The notes beneath the pieces are model-generated. The model was not told the origin of the DNA. It searched no databases and was given only the letters and a program-made list of their open reading frames with translations. Below are positions 46,625-55,407 of a stretch of 64,000 nucleotides of DNA, in pieces. A program made the translations under genes and the position numbers. Each line of letters opens with the position of its first letter. Within the stretch, counting starts at the first letter, position 1. The DNA is from Namhaeicola litoreus. GTDB taxonomy: Bacteria > Bacteroidota > Bacteroidia > Flavobacteriales > Flavobacteriaceae. Location: NCBI RefSeq assembly GCF_042679565.1, contig NZ_JBHTMY010000002.1, forward strand, positions 62,001 to 126,000. The letters are read 5' to 3'.

Positions 46625-47524
46625 TTATTTCAACCTTTCTGCTATTCTTAGTTTTGCACTTCTCGCTCTATTATTTTTTTTAATTTCTTTCTCGTCTGGC
46701 ACAATTAATTTCCCAATGGTTTTAAATGGCTTAGAGAAATTCCCATAAAAATCTTTGATCGGTTCACCTTCTAAAACACCATTTTTCATAAATCTCTTCA
46801 CCAACCTATCTTCTAAAGAATGGTAGGAAATGACACTTAATCTCCCCCCTTCCTCAAGCAATTCTGGCGTTTGCAATAAAAACTCTTCCAATACTTTCAT
46901 TTCTTCATTTACCTCTATACGCAAAGCCTGAAAAACCTGTGCTAAAATTTTATGCTCTTTACCAGGTGGTAGAAACTTTTTAAGCGCCTCTGTTAAATCA
47001 AAACTTGTCAATATTTCACCATCAATCCTCACCTTCTCAATTTGGCTTGCCATTTGCCTTGAGTTGTGTAAATCACCATATTTAAAAAGAACATTTGCCA
47101 GATCTTCACGACTATACTCATTTACAATTCTCTTCGCAGTAAGAGACATCTCTTGATTCATTCTCATATCTAATTCGGCATTAAATCTTGTAGAAAAACC
47201 CCTCTCCGCTTCATTAAACTGATGGGAAGAAACACCCAAATCAGCTAAAATTCCATCTACTTTTTTAACACCATGCAATCTTAAATACCTTTTTATATAT
47301 CTAAAATTTTGGGGTATCAGAATAAATCTTTCATCATCGATCGCGTTCTTTTGAGCATCCTCATCCTGATCAAAAGCAAATAATCTTCCTTGCTCACCTA
47401 AACGATTTAAAATTTCTTTTGAATGACCGCCACCACCAAAAGTGACATCTACATATACACCACTTTCCTTTACTGCAAGTCCGTCAACACTTTCAAAGAG
47501 CAATACCGGGCTATGATAAGTCAT
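46625..47524 (-). CDS. rsmH: 16S rRNA m4C1402 methyltransferase RsmH
   Basis: SAM-dependent methylation of C1402 in 16S rRNA. The protein has YHSPVLLFESVDGL at the start, the SAM motif DVTFGGGGHSKEIL, DGILADLGVSSHQ, RGFSTRFNAELDMRM and SYHSLEDRLVKRF. I take ATG 47524 (MTYHSPV, 299 residues) as start, since family members begin at this point; a GTG at 47545 is open in frame but lies deeper inside mraZ. Even so it overlaps the mraZ end by 14 bases. Confidence 0.95.
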   Translation of the reverse strand: MTYHSPVLLFESVDGLAVKESGVYVDVTFGGGGHSKEILNRLGEQGRLFAFDQDEDAQKNAIDDERFILIPQNFRYIKRYLRLHGVKKVDGILADLGVSSHQFNEAERGFSTRFNAELDMRMNQEMSLTAKRIVNEYSREDLANVLFKYGDLHNSRQMASQIEKVRIDGEILTSFDLTEALKKFLPPGKEHKILAQVFQALRIEVNEEMKVLEEFLLQTPELLEEGGRLSVISYHSLEDRLVKRFMKNGVLEGEPIKDFYGNFSKPFKTIGKLIVPDEKEIKKNNRARSAKLRIAERLK

Positions 47525-47984
47525 CGTTTTCAAAATTTTGACCACCCATCACATCCTCTGCCAAATCAGCAAAATCAACAGTAGCATCATCAATGGCTTT
47601 CTCATAAAGATCTTTATCCCATATTTCGATAATATTTACTGATGATGACAGCACAACTTCATTACTTATATTTGCAAAAGAATGAAGATCTTTAGGGATT
47701 AATAACCTTCCGGAAGCATCTAGATCTACCATTTTCACTCCTGCCGTAAACCGTCTTATAAAATCATTATTCTTCTTCACAAACCTGTTTAGAGTATTCA
47801 CTTTTGCCATTACCTGATTCCATTCCTGCATAGGATATAACTCTATACAAGGCTGAAAAACAGACCTTTTTAAGACAAAACCTTGGTCTAAAACTGCGCT
47901 CAATTGCTTTTTGAGAATAACAGGTAGCATCAACCTACCTTTGGCATCCGCTTTACACTCATATGTTCCGATTAAATTTACCAC
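47511..47984 (-). CDS. mraZ: Transcriptional regulator MraZ
   Basis: Ring-forming DNA-binding repressor of the division cluster, with two AbrB-like swapped domains: LIGTYECKADAKGRLMLPV and VKMVDLDASGRLLIPKDL. The usual protein begins at or just before NLIGTYECK, so I choose GTG 47984; the frame is open to ATG 48035, but that ATG lies inside the repeated operator-like sequence and would add an atypical 17-residue extension. First gene of the cluster; the C-terminus is acidic. Confidence 0.93.
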   Translation of the reverse strand: MVNLIGTYECKADAKGRLMLPVILKKQLSAVLDQGFVLKRSVFQPCIELYPMQEWNQVMAKVNTLNRFVKKNNDFIRRFTAGVKMVDLDASGRLLIPKDLHSFANISNEVVLSSSVNIIEIWDKDLYEKAIDDATVDFADLAEDVMGGQNFENDDLS

Positions 47985-48020
47985 CTGCAAGCAATTATAA
48001 GGACAAATATAGCTAAAATT

Positions 48021-48048
48021 ACCACTTTTTACCATTTTTTACCACTTT
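48021..48048 (-). promoter_or_regulatory. Probable MraZ operator: three direct repeats at 10-base spacing
   Basis: On the minus strand GTGGT (48045-48041), ATGGT (48035-48031) and GTGGT (48025-48021) recur exactly every 10 bases, each linked by an A-rich spacer. MraZ from E. coli and Mycoplasma binds tandem TGG-containing repeats with one-turn spacing upstream of its own gene. The position, 37-61 bases before the chosen GTG start, suits autorepression. Confidence 0.7.
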
Positions 48049-48170
48049 GTTGATAACTTTATCCACCAAAAAGAAACTTTAATAATTATGAATCTCAGAA
48101 AAAGAAGTGTTTATTTTTAAGAAGTATTTGATAGGTTTGACATAAAATTATTACTTTGACACAAATTACA

Positions 48171-48178
48171 TATCTTTG
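48171..48178 (+). promoter_or_regulatory. -7 element for the alpha/beta hydrolase gene
   Basis: TATCTTTG fits TAnnTTTG and lies 28 bases before the ATG at 48207. Two copies of TTTGACA lie upstream at 48136 and 48155, 19 bases apart. Confidence 0.5.
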
Positions 48179-48206
48179 CGAACTACTTAATATGAAGTAT
48201 TAACCA

Positions 48207-48986
48207 ATGAAATACACCCTTAAGAAGGAAGGTAAGTTTGCCTATTTGGAAGCAGGCGAAGGCATTCCCGTGATAATTTTACATGGCTTAATGGGCCATC
48301 TTAGTAATTTTGATGCCACGTTTGATCATTTTTCTAATTTGGGATACAAAATACTCATGCCTGAGTTGCCTATTTATTCGTTACCCTTGCTCAAAACGAA
48401 CGTAAAAAACTTGTCGAGTTTTGTTAAAAAATTTGCCCAGCACAAAGAATTAGATCAATATATTCTCCTAGGAAATTCTCTCGGGGGACATGTTGCGCTT
48501 TACCACACAAAATCGTATCCCGAAAAAGTAATGGGAATAGTGCTCACGGGAAGTTCAGGACTCTATGAAAACTCTATGGGTGAAAGTTATCCGAAAAGAG
48601 GAGATTACGAATATATCAAAGCTAAAGCACAAGCCGTATTTTACGATCCTAATGTGGCTACACAAAATATTATTGACGATGTGTATGAGACTCTGAATAA
48701 CAGAAATAAGTTGATTCGAACATTAGCGATAGCCAAAAGTGCCATCAGACACAATATGGCAGGCGACTTGCCTAAAATGAAACAACCTTCTTGCATTATT
48801 TGGGGAAAAAACGATACGGTTACGCCACCCGAGGTGGCTGAAGAATTTCATAAACTTCTCCCCAATTCTGAATTGTACTGGGTAGACAAATGTGGTCACG
48901 CTCCCATGATGGAGCACCCAAAAGAATTTAACGAAATCCTCGAAAGTTGGTTGTCTAAATATTTTCCTACTGAATCAAAAGATTAA
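48207..48986 (+). CDS. Alpha/beta-fold hydrolase
   Basis: A 259-residue cytoplasmic hydrolase. The oxyanion-hole HG is at 26-27 (ILHGLMG), the nucleophile Ser91 in LLGNSLGGHVAL, the acid Asp203 in WGKNDTVTPP and His231 in KCGHAPMMEHP, so the triad is complete. The pattern is closest to meta-cleavage-product hydrolases and related esterases, but the substrate cannot be read from sequence. engB follows after 10 bases, probably in the same transcript. Confidence 0.9.
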   Translation: MKYTLKKEGKFAYLEAGEGIPVIILHGLMGHLSNFDATFDHFSNLGYKILMPELPIYSLPLLKTNVKNLSSFVKKFAQHKELDQYILLGNSLGGHVALYHTKSYPEKVMGIVLTGSSGLYENSMGESYPKRGDYEYIKAKAQAVFYDPNVATQNIIDDVYETLNNRNKLIRTLAIAKSAIRHNMAGDLPKMKQPSCIIWGKNDTVTPPEVAEEFHKLLPNSELYWVDKCGHAPMMEHPKEFNEILESWLSKYFPTESKD

Positions 48987-48996
48987 AAAATAACCT

Positions 48997-49602
48997 ATGA
49001 CAATTCATCAGGCAGAATTTATCATCAGTAATACAGATGTAAATAAATGCCCCAAAGAGTTATTGCCTGAATATGCCTTTATTGGCAGATCAAATGTTGG
49101 TAAATCATCATTGATCAACATGCTTACTGATCAAAAGAATTTGGCAAAAACTTCAGGGAAACCTGGAAAAACCCAATTGATTAATCATTTTTTGATCAAT
49201 AAAAATTGGTTTTTGGTTGACCTGCCTGGTTATGGTTATGCGAAAGTCTCTAAAAACAAAAGAGATACTTTTCAGCAATTTATTACAGACTATTTCATGA
49301 AACGGCAACAGTTGGTTTGCACTTTTGTTTTAGTAGATGTAAGGCATGAACCACAAAAAATAGATCTAGATTTTTTTACCTTTCTAGGTACAAACCAAAT
49401 TCCTTTTGCCATCGTATTCACAAAAGCTGATAAATTGGGAGGCACTAATCTTAAGAAAAATATTGCGGCATACGAAAAGAAAGTGCTCGAGCAATGGGAG
49501 ACTATGCCGATCTATTTTATTACTTCAGCCACAAATAAAATGGGAAAAGAGGAAATCTTAACCTTTATAGACCAAGTGAACCATTCTTTGAGCGATGCTT
49601 AA
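48997..49602 (+). CDS. engB: Ribosome biogenesis GTPase EngB (YsxC/YihA)
   Basis: Essential-type GTPase for 50S assembly. The 201 residues have G1 FIGRSNVGKSSLI near residue 30, a G2 region TSGKPGKTQLIN, G3 VDLPGYGYAK, G4 FTKADK and G5 TSATN. Length is normal. It ends one base before the convergent cytochrome gene. Confidence 0.97.
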   Translation: MTIHQAEFIISNTDVNKCPKELLPEYAFIGRSNVGKSSLINMLTDQKNLAKTSGKPGKTQLINHFLINKNWFLVDLPGYGYAKVSKNKRDTFQQFITDYFMKRQQLVCTFVLVDVRHEPQKIDLDFFTFLGTNQIPFAIVFTKADKLGGTNLKKNIAAYEKKVLEQWETMPIYFITSATNKMGKEEILTFIDQVNHSLSDA

Positions 49603-49603
49603 T

Positions 49604-50098
49604 TCAATTTTCAGATTTGCCTCGGTGCATTTCTGCTTCATGCTCCTCAAACCACTCAGGTTCTTCCAGATCATTGTCATAAATATATCCAGCGATGACA
49701 CTCATTTCACTTTTATCAAAACTTTGATAAGGCATCACTTTGAATTTTTTTACGGCACCATACATGAGGGCATTCTTCTCTTTCGGATCCATTGTCCAAT
49801 TTACAATTGCATTTATAAATGCTTCTCTTTCCGGAAAGGATCTCAAATACCTTCTTTTTACAGCTGCTAAGGGTGGAGCAATTATTTCATCATGTGATTT
49901 AGAACTCACTTGATGACAAGCATAACATCTCATTTTCAACAATGCTAAATCTTCATTTTCTACAGGTTTTTCTATTGTTTTTGGTTGATCATTTAAAGCT
50001 TTTGACTTGGTCGGCTTTTTACTTTCACAAGACACAGAAATAAACACCGCTAAACCAAATAAAACAAGGTTGAATGAAATATTGTTGCTCATCGACAC
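49604..50098 (-). CDS. Mono-heme cytochrome c lipoprotein
   Basis: A 164-residue exported protein with a lipobox ending at Cys24 (ISVSC) and one heme-binding CYACH (Cys58, Cys61, His62). KVMPYQSF near residue 120 supplies a candidate axial Met. A charged C-terminal tail (EEPEWFEEHEAEMHRGKSEN) follows the heme domain. It is a single gene; its electron-transfer partner is not visible here. Confidence 0.88.
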   Translation of the reverse strand: MSMSNNISFNLVLFGLAVFISVSCESKKPTKSKALNDQPKTIEKPVENEDLALLKMRCYACHQVSSKSHDEIIAPPLAAVKRRYLRSFPEREAFINAIVNWTMDPKEKNALMYGAVKKFKVMPYQSFDKSEMSVIAGYIYDNDLEEPEWFEEHEAEMHRGKSEN

Positions 50099-50150
50099 TA
50101 AATTTAAGCTATAACGAAGGTAGAGGTTTTTGAATAAAATTACGCGTCAT

Positions 50151-50184
50151 TTGACATTCAAGTTTTATAAATAATATAGTTTTG
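50151..50184 (+). promoter_or_regulatory. Promoter of the RluA-type gene
   Basis: TTTG at 50151-50154, a 22-base spacer and TAGTTTTG at 50177-50184, a good match to the phylum's -33/-7 pattern, 25 bases before the GTG start. Confidence 0.6.
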
Positions 50185-50209
50185 TATACCTTTATAACTA
50201 AAATAGTTT

Positions 50210-50908
50210 GTGGATTCCGACAAAAGCGATGTAAATAATTTACAAGTACTACATGAAGATAACCATCTCATTATTATTAATAAACGAGTTGGCGACATTG
50301 TTCAAGGAGATAAGACCGGAGATAAACCGCTCAGTGATATCACAAAAGAATATCTAGCAAAAAAATACAGTAAACCAGGGGATGTTTTTTTAGGTGTTGT
50401 ACACCGATTAGACAGACCTACTTCTGGGGCGGTAATATTTGCAAAAACTTCTAAGGCCTTGGCTAGATTAAATAAAATGTTGGTCGATAAAAAAATTGAT
50501 AAAACCTATTGGGCTATTGTTGACGGCAAAATATCGGAACCTCAAACCTTAATCCATTACCTTAAAAAGAATCCAAAAAATAACAAAGCTACAGTTTATT
50601 CAAACCAAACCGAAGGCGCAAAGCGAGCCGTTTTACACTTAGAAGTTTTAAGGCACTTAGACCGCTACACCCTGCTTGAAATTGATCTAGAAACCGGCAG
50701 ACATCATCAAATTAGAAGTCAGTTAGCATTTATTGGCCACCCCATTAAAGGAGATGTAAAATATGGTTTTAGAAGACCCAATAAAAATGCAGGGATTAAC
50801 CTTCATGCCAGAAAAATTGCATTTGTCCATCCTGTTAGTCAAGAAGAAATTGAAGTTGTAGCCCCAACTCCAATCGAAGACACTCTTTGGAATATTAAAG
50901 ACATTTAA
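50210..50908 (+). CDS. RluA-family pseudouridine synthase
   Basis: Modifies uridine in rRNA or tRNA. The 232 residues contain the catalytic VVHRLDRPTSGAVIFAKT with Asp68 and LETGRHHQIRSQLAFIGHPIKGD. No S4 domain is present, so it is a short RluA/RluC/TruC-like form; the exact target base cannot be told. Start is GTG, placed by the promoter just upstream. Confidence 0.92.
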   Translation: MDSDKSDVNNLQVLHEDNHLIIINKRVGDIVQGDKTGDKPLSDITKEYLAKKYSKPGDVFLGVVHRLDRPTSGAVIFAKTSKALARLNKMLVDKKIDKTYWAIVDGKISEPQTLIHYLKKNPKNNKATVYSNQTEGAKRAVLHLEVLRHLDRYTLLEIDLETGRHHQIRSQLAFIGHPIKGDVKYGFRRPNKNAGINLHARKIAFVHPVSQEEIEVVAPTPIEDTLWNIKDI

Positions 50909-50912
50909 AAAT

Positions 50913-52346
50913 TCAAAAAATCCACCATTCTGCTTTTACACCAAAATAATATCCCCATTCTTTACTTCCTGTAAATTGTAGATAAGGCGAATAAAGGGTT
51001 TCTTGTGCGAAATCATTATACCTTGCTACAGATGTCACAAACCTTAGATGTGGTCGTGCCCAAGTATTTCTCTCACCTGTGGGCACGTAAACAGGTGCTA
51101 CACTTAATTTAACCATGCTTGCCCAAGGATTGTTGCCATCCTTTCTTTGTGAATAATGCAATTCCGTGATTAAATGAAAATAATCATTAAAATAATATTC
51201 GTTTCTCGCACCAATCGTTAAATCTACTTTTCGGTTGTAAACCTCACTACCAAAATACGTTGGAGACAAACCATTTGATTGAGCACCTCCTTTACTGTGT
51301 GTAAATATAACATATGGGTTTAAAGTATTTTTATTTGAAAAATTAAATACAGCATGATTTACTACAGCCAAAGAATATGCTCCTTTAAAACTCAATGAAA
51401 CAGTATCTGGTGCTCCAAAAGTTGCATAAGTTCTTGATAAGCCTCCATCACCTCCATTAGCAATTCTAGTGCCATAACGGATGGTAAAATCATTAAAGGA
51501 ACCTTTCATTTTTTTAAAATCAATATGATGTCTAGCACCAATCACTAAGCCATAATCCGATGGAAAGTTTGTGATCACTTCTAAACTATCTTTTCCTATC
51601 TCAATGTTCTTAGAATCTGCATCAGCCATTCTGTGGTATTCTCCCAGTAAGGTAATATGCTGATTATCTTTTACGTGAATATCATGTTCAAATGCAGTAA
51701 CCAATCTCTGCCTTAAAGCTGCACTAGGTGTACCGGTTTCTATATTCAAGTAAAAATAGGGTGGTAGTGTAGCAGTTGTATCGGTAGAAGATACAAACAA
51801 AGCAGTAAACCTGGTCTTCTTAAACTCTATACCGAATCCTTGGCCGGAATGATCATTAAAATAAAAATGATCAGCAATATGTACATCGGCTCCTCTATAT
51901 AACCTGGATCCAACCCACACATTTACTCCTGTATTTGCAATATTTCGGGCCTCGGCGAATAACTCCGGAAAAGCAAAAGTTAATCCTCCTAAGCTACTCG
52001 TAGAACTATTTCCAATGGTTGCTATACTTTTAGAATAAACCGCCAATCTCATTTGGACATTAATAATGGTGTTATCACCCTCTTTGGGTTTCCAATGAAA
52101 GGCAGGCGCTATTTCTACATAATCTTGCTCTTCCAATCTCCCTCCAATGCTTCCCATATTGTTCAGATTCAATCTACGGCCAATTGAACCACCATTTTCA
52201 AAAGACCAATCAACCCCTACTCTACCATATGAACCAAAGGAGAACTTCTCATTTGTAACGTATTGATATGCAATTTGAGCATTGAGATGGGCAAATAGAA
52301 ACAGGAATATAAATCCAATTGTAAATTTGTGAATTACATGAGGCAC
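50913..52346 (-). CDS. LamB-like maltoporin-family outer membrane protein
   Basis: A 477-residue outer-membrane beta-barrel with a signal peptide cleaved near residue 23 (HLNAQ). The match to LamB is in order: FGSYGRVGVDWSF at the start, VWVGSRLYRGADVHIADHFYFNDHSGQGFGIE, VIFTHSKGG, WARPHLRFVTSVARYNDFA and the terminal aromatic strand ending KAEWWIF. This suggests passive uptake of oligosaccharides across the outer membrane. A TonB plug is absent. The porin is a single gene just downstream of gapN on the same strand but with its own promoter. Confidence 0.85.
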   Translation of the reverse strand: MPHVIHKFTIGFIFLFLFAHLNAQIAYQYVTNEKFSFGSYGRVGVDWSFENGGSIGRRLNLNNMGSIGGRLEEQDYVEIAPAFHWKPKEGDNTIINVQMRLAVYSKSIATIGNSSTSSLGGLTFAFPELFAEARNIANTGVNVWVGSRLYRGADVHIADHFYFNDHSGQGFGIEFKKTRFTALFVSSTDTTATLPPYFYLNIETGTPSAALRQRLVTAFEHDIHVKDNQHITLLGEYHRMADADSKNIEIGKDSLEVITNFPSDYGLVIGARHHIDFKKMKGSFNDFTIRYGTRIANGGDGGLSRTYATFGAPDTVSLSFKGAYSLAVVNHAVFNFSNKNTLNPYVIFTHSKGGAQSNGLSPTYFGSEVYNRKVDLTIGARNEYYFNDYFHLITELHYSQRKDGNNPWASMVKLSVAPVYVPTGERNTWARPHLRFVTSVARYNDFAQETLYSPYLQFTGSKEWGYYFGVKAEWWIF

Positions 52347-52372
52347 GATTGAAATTTGGTTTGGTTCTTACT

Positions 52373-52403
52373 CAAATGTAACACATTGAAGACGTAAAAG
52401 CAA
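52373..52403 (-). promoter_or_regulatory. Promoter of the LamB-like porin
   Basis: On the minus strand, TTG at 52403-52401, a 20-base spacer, then TACATTTG at 52380-52373, an excellent fit to the phylum's -33/-7 pattern, 26 bases before the ATG. Confidence 0.65.
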
Positions 52404-52435
52404 GACCTATTATGCAAAACCAATCTATACGAGAA

Positions 52436-54049
52436 CTATAATATATAATTTGTATTTACAAAATTCGACTTATTATTATCAAGTAAGTCGTTCAGTATTA
52501 CCTTATTCAAATTCATGTTTTTGCATGCAACTAGTGTTCTTATTGAAAAGGATCTTAGCGCATCATGCACACTCAGTGTACTTACGGCTGAATCTTTTCT
52601 ACCTACAAAAGGGTAAACATCAGGTCCACGTTGACATTGACTATTGATATTGACCCGACACACCTGATTAACCATTACATCAATCAAGGGAGCCAAGGTA
52701 TCTGCGTTTGTACTGAATAAACTCACCTGTTGTCCGTAATCAGAATTTACGATCGCATCAATAGGTTCGTTTACATCTTTGAAGGAAATGATTGGGACTA
52801 CCGGACCAAATTGCTCTTCTTCAAAAACGCGCATTTTTGCGTTCACCGGATATAAAACTGCCGGAAAAACAAAGCTTCTATCAGTTAATCCTCCTTTAGC
52901 ATTAATGATTTTTGCTCCATTTTTTAATGCATCATCTATTAGTCCGTTTATATATTCCGGCTTATCAGGTTCTGGTAATGGTGTAAGTTTTACTCCATTT
53001 TCCCATGGAAGTCCATATTGCAGAGCTTCAACTTTTTCCACAAAAAGTTTATTGAATTCATCAACCACGTCTTCATGCACAAATAACATTTTTAAGGCTG
53101 TACAGCGCTGTCCGTTATAAGATAAAGACCCTAAAACACATTCTTCCACTGCTAATTTCAGATCAGCATCAGGCAAAACAATGGCAGGGTTCTTAGCTTC
53201 TAGTCCTAAAACTAATCGCAGCCTGTTTTTCTTAGGATGATGACTTTGCAAGGCATTTGCTGATTTGCTATTACCAATCAAGGCCAAAACATCGATTTTT
53301 CCTGTTTTTAAAATGGGTGTAGCCACTTCTCTTCCACGACCAAATAAAATATTCACAACGCCCTTTGGAAAAGCTTCCGCAAAAGCATCCAGTAGCGGAG
53401 TGATCAAAAGCACACCAAATTTTGCTGGCTTAAAAACTGTTGTATTTCCCATAATAAGGGCAGGAATAAGCAAACAAAAAGTCTCATTTAAAGGATAGTT
53501 GTATGGACCTAGACACAATACAACACCTAGCGGACCTCTTCTAATTTGTGCGTATACATCACTATTCAACTCAAGTCGGGCACTTTTTCTATCTAACTCT
53601 TTTAATTCGGCTATTGTATCGTAAATGTAATCTATTGTTCTATCAAACTCTTTTTCAGAATCGGGTAAGGTTTTACCAATTTCCCACATTAAAAAATTTA
53701 CTACTTCAGTCCTTTTTTGAGCCATCAATTCTGCAAATCGTTCTACGCATTTAATCCTCTCTTCAACACGCATGGTTGGCCAAGTTCCTCTTCCATTATC
53801 GAAGGCGGCTAGTGCTGAGTCTAACGCAAGCAGTGCGTCTCTTTCTTTCATTACAGGGATTTTTCCCAATAAGGTTGGTGAATACTCTCCGTTTTGATTT
53901 CTGGTTTGAATAGCAGAATAAACTTCAGATGTTTCGCCCTCCCAAATCTTGAGTTCACCGTTTAATAGATAATGTCGATAAGTAAGTCCTTTCTGAAAAT
54001 CGTGTTTTTCCGGAATTGATTTATTTTCAAAGATATTTTTAAGCTTCAT
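52436..54049 (-). CDS. gapN: Non-phosphorylating NADP-dependent glyceraldehyde-3-phosphate dehydrogenase (GapN type)
   Basis: Aldehyde dehydrogenase family member that oxidises glyceraldehyde-3-phosphate straight to 3-phosphoglycerate, making NADPH instead of ATP. The 537 residues have GPYNYPLNETFCLLIPAL (GapN-type substrate loop), GLEAKNPAIVLPDAD with the general-base Glu, and SYNGQRCTALK with the nucleophile Cys316. GQRCTALK is the GapN form of the motif. The C-terminal 40 residues are a less conserved tail. It follows ilvA on the same strand but is separated by a stem-loop. Confidence 0.88.
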   Translation of the reverse strand: MKLKNIFENKSIPEKHDFQKGLTYRHYLLNGELKIWEGETSEVYSAIQTRNQNGEYSPTLLGKIPVMKERDALLALDSALAAFDNGRGTWPTMRVEERIKCVERFAELMAQKRTEVVNFLMWEIGKTLPDSEKEFDRTIDYIYDTIAELKELDRKSARLELNSDVYAQIRRGPLGVVLCLGPYNYPLNETFCLLIPALIMGNTTVFKPAKFGVLLITPLLDAFAEAFPKGVVNILFGRGREVATPILKTGKIDVLALIGNSKSANALQSHHPKKNRLRLVLGLEAKNPAIVLPDADLKLAVEECVLGSLSYNGQRCTALKMLFVHEDVVDEFNKLFVEKVEALQYGLPWENGVKLTPLPEPDKPEYINGLIDDALKNGAKIINAKGGLTDRSFVFPAVLYPVNAKMRVFEEEQFGPVVPIISFKDVNEPIDAIVNSDYGQQVSLFSTNADTLAPLIDVMVNQVCRVNINSQCQRGPDVYPFVGRKDSAVSTLSVHDALRSFSIRTLVACKNMNLNKVILNDLLDNNKSNFVNTNYIL

Positions 54050-54122
54050 AAAAGTTAATTATTGTATCAAAATTAAGATTATTGTTGGGATTAACACCGC
54101 AATTTTGACTAGAATTCATCTC

Positions 54123-54152
54123 AATTTTTGATTTTAAACAAAATCAAAAATT
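54123..54152 (-). repeat. AT-rich stem-loop after ilvA
   Basis: A perfect 13-base-pair inverted repeat (54123-54135 with 54140-54152) with a 4-base loop, overlapping the ilvA stop codon by 2 bases. It lacks a downstream T run, so it may act as a weak terminator or a barrier to 3' decay between ilvA and gapN. Confidence 0.6.
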
Positions 54153-55401
54153 ATATCAAAAATTGAAACAATTGCGGATTTTCATTTAAATATTCACCCA
54201 TAAAACCCAATTCTTTCATTCGCTTGACCAAGGGGGCAAAATCTTCTTTAAATTTTAGTTCAATTCCCACTACAGCAGCGCTTCTATCGCGATTATTTTT
54301 TTTGGTATACTCAAAAAAAGTGATATCATCATTTGCTCCCAGAACATTTACAACAAATTCTTTTAGGGCTCCTGCTCTCTGTGGAAACGGAACAATAAAA
54401 TAGTGTTTTAACCCTTCAAAAAGCAAGGCCCTTTCTTTAATTTCTTCCATTCGGGTAATGTCGTTATTCCCACCGCTAAGCACACAAACAACATTTTTCC
54501 CTTTTATTTCCTTTGAAAAATAATCTAAAGCAGCAATAGATAAGGCACCTGCAGGTTCTGCAACAATTGCTTTTTCGTTGTACAATTTCAACAAAATAGA
54601 ACAGATTTTTCCTTCAGGAATAGTGATTACTTCATCTATCCCATTCTGGCATATAGAGAAAGGAAGATCTCCGATTTTTTTAACCGCTGCTCCGTCTACA
54701 AATTTATCGATGCTGTGCAATTCCGTGTTTTTCTTGTATTTTAAACTCGTTTTCAGAGAAGGAGCGCCCTCCGGTTCTACACCAATAATTTTTGTTTTTG
54801 GGCTGAGCTCATTGAATACACTAATGATTCCTGATACTAAACCTCCACCGCCAACAGGTACAAAAATATAGTCGATTGGCTCATTCATATCTTGTAAGAT
54901 TTCAAGCCCTACAGTACCCTGTCCTGCAATTATTTTTTCGTCGTCAAAAGGATGTACAAAATCGATTTGCTGAGATTGACTATATTCTAATGCAATCGCA
55001 TAGGAAGCATCAAAAGTATCTCCATACAATTTAATTTCCACATTGTCTTTTCCAAAATACTCTACCTGATTAATCTTTTGCTTGGGTGTGGTAGTTGGCA
55101 TAAAAATCACACCAGAAATACCTAAAAAATGACAGGCTTGTGCAACACCTTGTGCATGATTTCCTGCACTTGCACAGACTACAGTTTTGATAGATTTATT
55201 TTCTGCCAAATATTTTATTTTATGAAAGGCACCTCTTATTTTATACGAACGAACACGCTGTAAATCTTCCCTTTTGAAAAAGATATTCGATTGAAATCTT
55301 TCGGAAGAATTCAACATTTTTTCCAGAGGTGTATGTTTAACAAGATCTTTGATCTTGTTACCCGCTTCTATAATTTCTGTGATAGGTATATTTGAACTCA
55401 T
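54151..55401 (-). CDS. ilvA: Threonine ammonia-lyase (threonine dehydratase)
   Basis: PLP enzyme that makes 2-oxobutyrate for isoleucine synthesis. The 416 residues show the PLP lysine Lys54 in RSYKIRGAFHKI, CASAGNHAQGVAQAC, VPVGGGGLVSGI (phosphate site) and CVLSGGNNDI. One C-terminal ACT-like regulatory domain (from about residue 330, HYFIVPFPQRAGALKEF) suits feedback control, shorter than the E. coli double domain. The hairpin ending just upstream of the ATG sets it apart from ilvC. Confidence 0.96.
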   Translation of the reverse strand: MSSNIPITEIIEAGNKIKDLVKHTPLEKMLNSSERFQSNIFFKREDLQRVRSYKIRGAFHKIKYLAENKSIKTVVCASAGNHAQGVAQACHFLGISGVIFMPTTTPKQKINQVEYFGKDNVEIKLYGDTFDASYAIALEYSQSQQIDFVHPFDDEKIIAGQGTVGLEILQDMNEPIDYIFVPVGGGGLVSGIISVFNELSPKTKIIGVEPEGAPSLKTSLKYKKNTELHSIDKFVDGAAVKKIGDLPFSICQNGIDEVITIPEGKICSILLKLYNEKAIVAEPAGALSIAALDYFSKEIKGKNVVCVLSGGNNDITRMEEIKERALLFEGLKHYFIVPFPQRAGALKEFVVNVLGANDDITFFEYTKKNNRDRSAAVVGIELKFKEDFAPLVKRMKELGFMGEYLNENPQLFQFLI

Positions 55402-55407
55402 TTTAAT

